The notes below the pieces were generated by a model. It had not been told where the DNA came from and made no database searches. It saw nothing but the letters and a program-made list of their open reading frames with translations. Of a stretch of 15,963 nucleotides of DNA, positions 1 to 5,570 are shown piece by piece (within the stretch, counting starts at the first letter, position 1; each line of letters starts with the position of its first letter). Origin of the DNA: UBA7702 sp051866595. Its GTDB lineage: Bacteria > Bacillota > Dehalobacteriia > UBA7702. The stretch covers positions 1 to 15,963 of the forward strand of contig JBJDXI010000042.1 in NCBI GenBank assembly GCA_051866595.1, read 5' to 3'. The translations under genes were made by a program, and so were the position numbers.

Positions 1-2
1 GA

Positions 3-79
3 TGGTGACGCGTATGGGATTCGAACCCATGAATGCCAGCGTGAAAGGCTGGTGAGTTCAGCCGCTTCTCCAACGCGCC
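3..79 (-). tRNA. tRNA-Glu (anticodon TTC)
   Basis: Read on the minus strand this folds as a complete 77-nt cloverleaf. The acceptor stem GGCGCGT pairs with ACGCGTC (one G-U pair), followed by discriminator A and an encoded CCA. The anticodon stem CCAGC/GCTGG encloses loop CTTTCAC, giving anticodon TTC, which reads glutamate GAA/GAG codons. The T arm carries GGTTCGAATCC. It lies 3 bases downstream of tRNA-Met and is probably co-transcribed with it from the promoter at 170-198. Its terminator would lie to the left of the window. Confidence 0.96.
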
Positions 80-82
80 ATG

Positions 83-158
83 TGGTAGCGGTGAATGGAT
101 TTGAACCCTTGACACCCCGGGTATGAACCGAGTGCTCTAACCACTGAGCTACACCGCC
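83..158 (-). tRNA. tRNA-Met (anticodon CAT), elongator type
   Basis: A complete 76-nt tRNA on the minus strand. The acceptor stem is GGCGGTG/CACCGCT, where G1-U72 is also usual in Firmicutes elongator tRNA-Met. The D arm is TAGCTCAGTGGTTAGAGC, the anticodon stem CTCGG/CCGGG encloses loop TTCATAC (anticodon CAT), and an encoded CCA follows. It has a normal paired G1-U72 end and lacks the three G-C pairs of the initiator anticodon stem, so it is not tRNA-fMet. A CAT anticodon modified to lysidine (tRNA-Ile2) cannot be excluded outright, but the body matches elongator Met. It is the first gene after the promoter at 170-198. Confidence 0.94.
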
Positions 159-169
159 ACAGCGATATA

Positions 170-198
170 ATTATCATACAAAATGATGGAAATGTCAA
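170..198 (-). promoter_or_regulatory. Sigma-A-type promoter of the tRNA-Met/tRNA-Glu unit
   Basis: On the minus strand a perfect -35 TTGACA (193-198) and a -10 GATAAT (170-175) are separated by exactly 17 bp. The predicted start lies around 163, a few bases before the mature tRNA-Met 5' end at 158. This is one of the strongest promoters in the window, as expected for stable RNA. Confidence 0.9.
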
Positions 199-208
199 TA
201 CTTTTTTC

Positions 209-239
209 AAAAAAAATCCGTTTTTTACGGATTTTTTTT
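209..239 (-). terminator. Intrinsic terminator of the DUF421 gene; stop codon inside the hairpin
   Basis: A 13-bp stem (209-221 with 227-239) with a 5-nt loop has a run of A on one side and T on the other, so it can terminate in both directions. Read on the minus strand it ends the DUF421 mRNA. The TAA stop of that gene (225-227) and its last Lys/Asn/Pro codons form part of the hairpin. The tRNA promoter -35 follows 10 bases later, so the hairpin also insulates the tRNA unit. Confidence 0.87.
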
Positions 240-899
240 CTTTTCCAGATAAAACCGGCCGTTTTTATATAAGAGGGTGTCAATTTCATCCCATGAACTT
301 ACGTTTTCTTTTTCCAGAAAAGCCAGCACTTCCTTTTCTTGGATTTTGTTATCGTTCCAATCTTCCGGACGGATGTTTCCTTTTTCCACCAGAATGGCGG
401 AGCCCTTTTCTCCGAGATACCGGGGGGTAATCGGTGACGCTTCGTTTTTCAGAATCATACTGAATCTGCCGCTGGGTTCCAGAAAAGCCATATCGACGTC
501 TTTTTCATCCCGTATTCCCTTGATGCGCAGCTCTTCCAGAATGGAATTGCGGTCGACACGGTTCCGGGAGAGATTCTTTTCGAGGATTTTGCCGTTCTGT
601 ATCACCGGAATGGGTTTCCCTTCCATCATACGGTTGAGCTTCGGCACTTTGGAATAGAGAGCGGACAGCAACATTTGCAGGAGTGTCAAAGTGAGAATGG
701 CCGCGGCGGCGTAGAGGATATTGCTTTCGGGAGAGCTCAGCGGGGTGCCCATGATTTCGCCGATGCCGAGGACAATGACGTAGTCCAGCGGTTCCATGTC
801 CCCGAGGGAGCGGTAGCCCATCAGCCGGAAACAGATCAATGTCAATAAAAATAACGCGGTTGTTTTGGTCAGCATAACGGGGACAGCGGCGATTTCCAT
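225..899 (-). CDS. DUF421 (YetF/YrbG-type) membrane protein
   Basis: A 224-residue protein of the DUF421 family. Three membrane segments lie at about residues 8-26, 39-55 and 60-82. A soluble C-terminal part follows with the family segment GKPIPVIQNGKI (94-105), then an 'ELRIKGIRD...DV..A.LE..G' stretch. The start is ATG at 897-899, preceded by AGGAGG (907-912) at 7 bases; an in-frame extension upstream has no ribosome site. The molecular function of the family is poorly defined. From family knowledge, several DUF421 proteins are found in the spore inner membrane of Bacillus, which fits its position beside spoIIE, but that is context only. It is transcribed away from the neighbouring transporter gene and ends in its own terminator. 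Confidence 0.88.
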   Translation of the reverse strand: MEIAAVPVMLTKTTALFLLTLICFRLMGYRSLGDMEPLDYVIVLGIGEIMGTPLSSPESNILYAAAAILTLTLLQMLLSALYSKVPKLNRMMEGKPIPVIQNGKILEKNLSRNRVDRNSILEELRIKGIRDEKDVDMAFLEPSGRFSMILKNEASPITPRYLGEKGSAILVEKGNIRPEDWNDNKIQEKEVLAFLEKENVSSWDEIDTLLYKNGRFYLEKKKNP

Positions 900-919
900 G
901 GATTTTCCTCCTTTCTGGA

Positions 920-949
920 TAGTATGGGCGAATGAACGGTTTTTTATTG
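920..949 (-). promoter_or_regulatory. Candidate sigma-G-like promoter for the DUF421 gene
   Basis: On the minus strand CAATA (945-949) and CATACTA (920-926) are 18 bp apart. The second element fits the forespore sigma-G -10 pattern CATWNTA in full; the first fits the -35 pattern GHATR at 4 of 5 positions. The predicted start would leave a leader of about 15 nt containing just the AGGAGG. The same region offers TACTAT as a sigma-A -10 but no acceptable -35. The motifs are short, so this is a candidate only. Confidence 0.35.
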
Positions 950-991
950 GGGATTGCGGGTATCTTAACAGAAAAAACAACGGAGGATTTT

Positions 992-1429
992 ATGCAACAG
1001 ATTTCATCTTTCGCCCTTGCGGCTTTGGCCGGAGCGGCCATGGCTTTGCAGGGAACATTTAATACCGCCGCCGGAAAAGTCATCGGTACCGCCGAAAACA
1101 CGCTGGTGGTTCATTTAATCGGCGCGGTGACCGTTGGCGTTTTATTACTGTGTAATCTCGGCAAAGGTGACTTTTCCCGCTTCTTTGAGATTCCCTGGTA
1201 CGGTTATCTCGGCGGCGTGCTTTCGGCGGTGATTATTTTCGCGGTGATCGCCGCCATGAATCAATTGGGTGTCGGCAACGCCACGGCGGTGATTATTTTG
1301 TTTCAGATCACGGCGGCGCTGATCATTGATTGTTTCGGACTTTTCGGCGCGGAAAAAATACCTTTCGCCTGGAGCCGTATTTTTGGTGTCCTGTTGCTGC
1401 TGATCGGTACTAAACTTGTTTTGCGTTAA
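992..1429 (+). CDS. YdcZ/DUF606-type small multidrug/metabolite (DMT superfamily) transporter, copy 1
   Basis: A 145-residue, very hydrophobic protein with five likely membrane helices (about 5-22, 37-55, 70-90, 95-113, 126-143). The N-terminal 'ALAGAAMALQGTFNTAAG' and the 'DCFGLFG' segment near residue 113 mark it as the single-domain YdcZ (DUF606) family, whose substrates are largely unknown. The chosen ATG (992) has GGAGG at 982-986; an in-frame ATG at 932 lacks a ribosome site. Half-size transporters of this kind probably work as oligomers. A paralogue of the same length class lies at 10909. It diverges from the DUF421 gene; I could not identify a convincing promoter for it in 900-991. 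Confidence 0.85.
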   Translation: MQQISSFALAALAGAAMALQGTFNTAAGKVIGTAENTLVVHLIGAVTVGVLLLCNLGKGDFSRFFEIPWYGYLGGVLSAVIIFAVIAAMNQLGVGNATAVIILFQITAALIIDCFGLFGAEKIPFAWSRIFGVLLLLIGTKLVLR

Positions 1430-1531
1430 GAAAATAGCGGTTTCTTCAACTTTCTTCTGCTGGACTTTTTCTTTGTCAACGGGAAATCCGCCGGCTTTTA
1501 CGGGGAAAGAAACGGAAAGGAGCGGGAAATC

Positions 1532-1538
1532 TGTCGGA
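1532..1538 (+). promoter_or_regulatory. Candidate Spo0A box upstream of spoIIE
   Basis: TGTCGGA differs at one position from the Spo0A box TGTCGAA and sits about 26 bases upstream of the spoIIE -35 element. A weaker Spo0A-like match, TGACAGG (1565-1571), overlaps the -35 itself. Seven-base motifs occur by chance, so the support comes from position and the gene controlled. Confidence 0.4.
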
Positions 1539-1563
1539 AGATTCTTCTTCTGTCCCGCCGATT

Positions 1564-1596
1564 CTGACAGGATTTACGGCACTGTCCGTCTATAAT
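1564..1596 (+). promoter_or_regulatory. spoIIE promoter with 21-bp spacer (Spo0A-activated type)
   Basis: CTGACA (1564-1569, 5 of 6 to the sigma-A -35) and a perfect TATAAT (1591-1596) are separated by 21 bp instead of 17. From established knowledge, the B. subtilis spoIIE and spoIIG promoters have the same abnormal 21-22 bp spacing and need phosphorylated Spo0A. Predicted start is about 1603, leaving a leader of roughly 57 nt. The rest of the gap 1430-1659 shows no gene and no clear terminator for the upstream transporter gene. Confidence 0.7.
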
Positions 1597-1659
1597 CGTA
1601 TCAGAACAGCGAAATGCGGTGGGAAACAAAAAAGAGAAACGAACAAAGGATGTGATGAA

Positions 1660-4068
1660 GTGAGCGAGCCGGTAAAATTCTACGCTTTTAAGGGAAGTGA
1701 ACCGGGAAAGAAACCGAAACTTCCCAAAATCAAAAAAGAACATCCGTTTAAGACCGTGATGCGGAGCTGGTTTTCCTTCTCCACTTTGCTGATCGGATTC
1801 TGCGGTTTCTTTCTGACCGGCGCGGGGTTCTTTCATGCTTTGTATCCTTTTGGTATTGCCTGGTTCGCCGCGGTTTCTCTTTTGGATAAAAAGCGGAGTT
1901 TTCTGTGGCTTTTTGCCGCGGCCGCCGGTTATTTATGGTTCGTGCCGGAAAACTTTCCGGTCTATGCCGTTGTGCTGGCGGCGGAATTCTGCTGTTTCCT
2001 GCTGTATCCCGCTTCCGGGAACAAACCCCAATGTTACCTGCCGGTTACCGTTTTCACGGCGGTGATCGTGATTCGCGGTTTGTTCCTTGTTTTCAGCGGC
2101 ATATCGGATACTCTCCTCGTCATCACCTTGACGGAAAGCATCTTAGCAGCTGGTTTTTCTCTCGTACTGTTTCGTGCATCGGAGGTATGGCAGCTTTTGG
2201 GCAGTATGGAAAAACCGGGGCGGGGAGATGTCCTATGCATATTGATTTTTGCCGGTGGTTTGCTTTTGGGTATGGAAAATATCGCAGTATATTCCGTATC
2301 TCCTGCGAATATTGCCATGTGCTTTCTGATTCTGGCCGGAGCGTATTTCGGCGGTGTCGGCGGTGGGGCCGCCTTCGGCGCCGCGTTGGGTGTGGTTCCT
2401 TCTCTTTCGGCCATGGTCAGCCCCGCGGCCATCGGAATGTATGCATTTTCCGGGTTTACTGCGGGACTTTTCCGAAAGTTCCGCCGTCCCGGAATTATCT
2501 TTGGGTATCTGCTGGGAAACATTTTACTTTCGCTTTATCTCCTTAATACGACTCTGTTTACGTCTTCCGCTGTGGAAACGCTGATTGGAGCCGTTTTTTT
2601 CCTGGCGGTGCCCAAAGGTATTTTGTTCCGGATTTCGGAAATGATCCGGGGAGACCAGAGAAGCGGTTCCAAAACGGAAGCGCGGCTCAAGGGAGAAGAA
2701 TACGCCATCCATTATTTACAGGAAACGGGAAAAAACCTTTCCTCTCTTCGGAATACCCTTGCCGTGATTCATAAAGAAGCGGAACCTAAAGCGGAAAAGA
2801 ATATTTCCTCCATTCTGGATCATATTTCCTCGAAAATCTGCTGCGGATGCTCTTTGAAAAGCGTTTGCTGGGAAACGGATTTTGACGCGACTTATAAAGA
2901 TCTGATGCGTATTTTCGCTCTGGCTGACGCCAACGACGGTGTGAGCGCCAAAGATCTGCCTCCGTCTTTTCGCCGGAAATGCTGTCATTATAAAGAAATG
3001 ATCGCGGCGGTGAATTGTCTTTATGAACTTTACAGAAAAAACGAATACTGGCAGCGTCAGGTTGTCGGCAGCCGTTCGCTGGCGCTGAGCCAGCTTGATC
3101 ATACGGTGCGTCTTTTGGATGAACTTGTCCGCAACATCGGTTCTCAGCGGGCCTTCAAGGAGGTGCTCTATACCAAACTCGGCGGTGAGCTCCGCAAACG
3201 GGGTCTGCGGGTGGATAAAATCACCGTCAGTCAGCTCAATGAAAACGAACTTGTCCTTCGTCTGAAAACGCGGCACTGTGCCGGTGAGCGGAGGTGCAGC
3301 AATGAGATCGCTTCCGCCATTCAGCATTTGACGGGAAAATGCTATATGGCGGCGGAATGTTGCTGCGGCGATGATCGGGGTAACGGCTGTCTCTGCCGTT
3401 TTGTGAGCGGAAACGCGATTTCCCTGGACATCAGTTCGGTGCAGCTGATGCGGGAGGGGAGCACGGTTTGCGGAGATACCCTGGCGGAGATGGCTCTTTC
3501 CGAAGGAAAAGATGTGCTGATGATCAGCGACGGCATGGGCAGCGGCCCCAAAGCGAAAAAAGAATCGGAATTTACGGTTTCTCTCGTAAAAGAAGTGCTG
3601 GAAAGCGGTTTCGGACGCGATTTCGCCACCGGTCTGGTCCGTTATATGATGCTGACCGAAAGGGAAAACGATATGTACGCCACGGTGGATCTTTGTGTGG
3701 TGGACCGCATCCGAAAAGAAGCCGAATTTGTAAAGCTGGGTGCCGGCGCGTCTTATTTGTGCACGCCGGGAAAGGGAATCAAAGTAATCCGCGGGGAAAC
3801 GCTGAATATGGATGAGGCGTTGATGAAATCACCGAAGGCGGTCAAGGAAGATGTGAAAAAAGGCGATGTGATTATTCTTGCCAGTGACGGAATCAGTGAG
3901 GCCGCCGGTGAAGGCGGCGGCTCTGATGACTGGTTAATTCCGCTGATTGAGGAAAGCTGTAAAGAAAATCCCAAAGTGATCGGGGAACGCATCGCCAATA
4001 AAGCCGTCATGATCGGTGGAGGAAAGGTCCGGGACGATATTTCGGTGACGGTGGCGAGGGTCAGCTGA
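1660..4068 (+). CDS. spoIIE: Stage II sporulation protein E, PP2C-type serine phosphatase
   Basis: An 802-residue protein, close to the 827 of B. subtilis SpoIIE. It has a hydrophobic N-terminal third with about ten membrane helices (residues 36-330), a central regulatory region (330-580), and a C-terminal PP2C phosphatase domain. Metal-binding acidic residues are visible as GD (D606), DGMGSG (D624), SDG (D743) and RDD (792-793). The central region has CCGC..C (394-403) and CW..DF..TY, as in the family. In B. subtilis SpoIIE dephosphorylates SpoIIAA to release sigma-F in the forespore and takes part in polar septation. The start is GTG 1660 with AAAGGA at 1645-1650; GTG 1652 and ATG 1655 hit an immediate stop. 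It is monocistronic, between its own promoter and terminator. An intact copy suggests the organism can sporulate or recently could. Confidence 0.93.
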   Translation: MSEPVKFYAFKGSEPGKKPKLPKIKKEHPFKTVMRSWFSFSTLLIGFCGFFLTGAGFFHALYPFGIAWFAAVSLLDKKRSFLWLFAAAAGYLWFVPENFPVYAVVLAAEFCCFLLYPASGNKPQCYLPVTVFTAVIVIRGLFLVFSGISDTLLVITLTESILAAGFSLVLFRASEVWQLLGSMEKPGRGDVLCILIFAGGLLLGMENIAVYSVSPANIAMCFLILAGAYFGGVGGGAAFGAALGVVPSLSAMVSPAAIGMYAFSGFTAGLFRKFRRPGIIFGYLLGNILLSLYLLNTTLFTSSAVETLIGAVFFLAVPKGILFRISEMIRGDQRSGSKTEARLKGEEYAIHYLQETGKNLSSLRNTLAVIHKEAEPKAEKNISSILDHISSKICCGCSLKSVCWETDFDATYKDLMRIFALADANDGVSAKDLPPSFRRKCCHYKEMIAAVNCLYELYRKNEYWQRQVVGSRSLALSQLDHTVRLLDELVRNIGSQRAFKEVLYTKLGGELRKRGLRVDKITVSQLNENELVLRLKTRHCAGERRCSNEIASAIQHLTGKCYMAAECCCGDDRGNGCLCRFVSGNAISLDISSVQLMREGSTVCGDTLAEMALSEGKDVLMISDGMGSGPKAKKESEFTVSLVKEVLESGFGRDFATGLVRYMMLTERENDMYATVDLCVVDRIRKEAEFVKLGAGASYLCTPGKGIKVIRGETLNMDEALMKSPKAVKEDVKKGDVIILASDGISEAAGEGGGSDDWLIPLIEESCKENPKVIGERIANKAVMIGGGKVRDDISVTVARVS

Positions 4069-4089
4069 TTTCTTCGTCAGATAAAAAAT

Positions 4090-4116
4090 AAAAACGCGGT
4101 ATCGCCGCGTTTTTTT
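4090..4116 (+). terminator. Intrinsic terminator of spoIIE
   Basis: AAAAACGCGG (4090-4099) pairs with CCGCGTTTTT (4105-4114) across a 5-nt loop, followed by T residues to 4116. It starts 21 bases after the spoIIE stop. Its T-tract overlaps the -35 of the tilS promoter. Confidence 0.92.
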
Positions 4117-4143
4117 GATTTTTGGATCAATATCCGTTATAAT
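4115..4143 (+). promoter_or_regulatory. tilS promoter, start point at or next to the ATG
   Basis: TTGATT (4115-4120) and a perfect TATAAT (4138-4143) lie 17 bp apart. The tilS ATG begins at 4150, with only six bases between the -10 and the start codon. Initiation at the usual distance would place the first RNA base at the A of ATG, giving a leaderless transcript. Confidence 0.8.
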
Positions 4144-4149
4144 AAAGCT

Positions 4150-5466
4150 ATGGAAAAAAAGGTAATGGAATTTATTGAAAAAAATCAGATATTGAAAGGT
4201 GTTTCCCGGGTTGTCCTGGCTGTTTCCGGTGGCGCCGATTCTATGGCGCTGGCGTATTTCATGAATACCCGCTATCCGGAGCTTCACTGTATTATCGCTC
4301 ATGTGAATCACGGTTTGCGGCCCGAAGCGACGGAAGATGAAAATCTTGTTCGGAATTTTGCCCGGGAAATCGGGGCGGAATTTCACTGTTACCGCTGTGA
4401 TGTGGCGTTGCTGGCCAAAGAACGCCGGCAGGGGATTGAGGAAACCGGCAGGGAAGAACGGTATCGTTTTTTCCGTTCCCTGGAGGCGGATCTCATTTTG
4501 ACGGCCCACCATAAGGATGACCACGGGGAAACGGTGCTGATGCATCTGATCCGCGGCAGTGGGATGAGGGGGCTTTGCGGCTTGTCTCCTTTATCCGACA
4601 GCATCGGCCGTCCGCTGCTCTGCGTCACCAAAGAGGAAATTTACAGGTATTGTAAAGAACATCGTATCTCTTATCGGGAGGATCTTTCCAATGAGGATAC
4701 GGTATACACCCGCAACAAAGTGCGGAAGGAATTGCTGCCGCTGATGCGGGAAATCAATCCCGACATTACCGAGGCTCTTTTCCGGTTATCTCTTTCCCTT
4801 GAAGCCGATGAGGCATATCTGGAACGGATGGCTTTATTGTCCTATGAGGAGAATCTTTCCCGACGCGGTGATGAATTGATCCTGAATCTGCCGCCGGATC
4901 TGTACAGGGAACCGGCCCTTGCCCGGCGATGGATCCGAATGGCGGCAAAGGAGCGGGGAGTGGAGCTCTCTTTTGAACGGACCGAGGCCGTCCGCTTTCT
5001 ATCTGTCGGCAAAACGTTGCCTCTGACGGCCGGTCTTTGGGTTACCCGTGATTACAACCACCTCGTTTTCGGGCCGAAAAGGCAATGGATAAAAGAAAAT
5101 CAGGAACCGGTGACGATAACGGAGGGAACAACCGAGTCCCCGGACGGAGCTTACCGTGTGACCGCCCGTCGGGACCGTCCCGGGGACAAAGGCAGTGTTT
5201 CGGATCATGGTTTTTTCCCCGAGGAACTGTTTCAGGAGGAACCTCCGGTACTCCGGCGCCGCCTCCCCGGAGATTATATTGTGTTTTCCGGCGGCCATCG
5301 TAAAAAACTCAGTGATTATTTAATCGATGGCAAAGTTCCTTTGGCAGAACGGGATCGCCAGCTGTTGCTGGCGGTGGGATCCCGTGTCCTCTGGCTGGTC
5401 GGGACAAGGTTTTTCGCGCTTCCCGGAGATCGCAATCTGGAAATTATCATTGATAAAAAAAATTGA
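4150..5466 (+). CDS. tilS: tRNA(Ile)-lysidine synthetase
   Basis: A 438-residue cytoplasmic enzyme that converts C34 of the CAT-anticodon tRNA-Ile2 to lysidine with ATP and lysine, so that AUA is read as Ile. The PP-loop SGGADS is at residues 26-31, followed by the family stretches 'AHVNHGLRPEA' and 'HHKDDHGETVL' (the usual Gln of DDQ is His here) and a C-terminal domain containing 'RKKLSDYLIDGKVP'. The length is normal. The N-terminus before the PP-loop matches other TilS proteins in length, supporting ATG 4150 although no Shine-Dalgarno precedes it. In Bacillus tilS is followed by hprT and then ftsH; here hprT is absent and ftsH follows after about 100 bases. No terminator is evident between them. 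Confidence 0.95.
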   Translation: MEKKVMEFIEKNQILKGVSRVVLAVSGGADSMALAYFMNTRYPELHCIIAHVNHGLRPEATEDENLVRNFAREIGAEFHCYRCDVALLAKERRQGIEETGREERYRFFRSLEADLILTAHHKDDHGETVLMHLIRGSGMRGLCGLSPLSDSIGRPLLCVTKEEIYRYCKEHRISYREDLSNEDTVYTRNKVRKELLPLMREINPDITEALFRLSLSLEADEAYLERMALLSYEENLSRRGDELILNLPPDLYREPALARRWIRMAAKERGVELSFERTEAVRFLSVGKTLPLTAGLWVTRDYNHLVFGPKRQWIKENQEPVTITEGTTESPDGAYRVTARRDRPGDKGSVSDHGFFPEELFQEEPPVLRRRLPGDYIVFSGGHRKKLSDYLIDGKVPLAERDRQLLLAVGSRVLWLVGTRFFALPGDRNLEIIIDKKN

Positions 5467-5516
5467 TAAATTCTTTTGCAATGAAAGAAAAACCCCTTTT
5501 AACTCCCGATTATTTG

Positions 5517-5525
5517 TGATATAAT
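5517..5525 (+). promoter_or_regulatory. Candidate extended -10 promoter of ftsH
   Basis: TGA followed by a perfect TATAAT (5520-5525) forms an extended -10; no good -35 stands at 17 bp (TTTTAA at 5497). A second possible -10, TATTAT (5536-5541), has TTGTGA 16 bp upstream. The region 5510-5545 is very AT-rich. Either start gives a leader under 40 nt to the TTG at 5571. Confidence 0.6.
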
Positions 5526-5570
5526 AATTTAACTATATTATAACGAAAGTGCTTTTTGAAGGAGGACATC

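Noticed and set aside
83..158. Reading the CAT-anticodon tRNA as initiator tRNA or tRNA-Ile2 paired functionally with tilS
   Set aside because: Body and stems match elongator tRNA-Met; there is no initiator anticodon stem, and a tRNA-Ile2 identity has no positive support.
1430..1659. Possible small gene or RNA in the gap before spoIIE
   Set aside because: No open frame with a ribosome site and no stable hairpin with T-tract; only the spoIIE promoter region can be supported.
5556..5570. Upstream TTG start for ftsH
   Set aside because: The AAGGAGG at 5559-5565 lies inside that extension and is correctly spaced for TTG 5571, not 5556.
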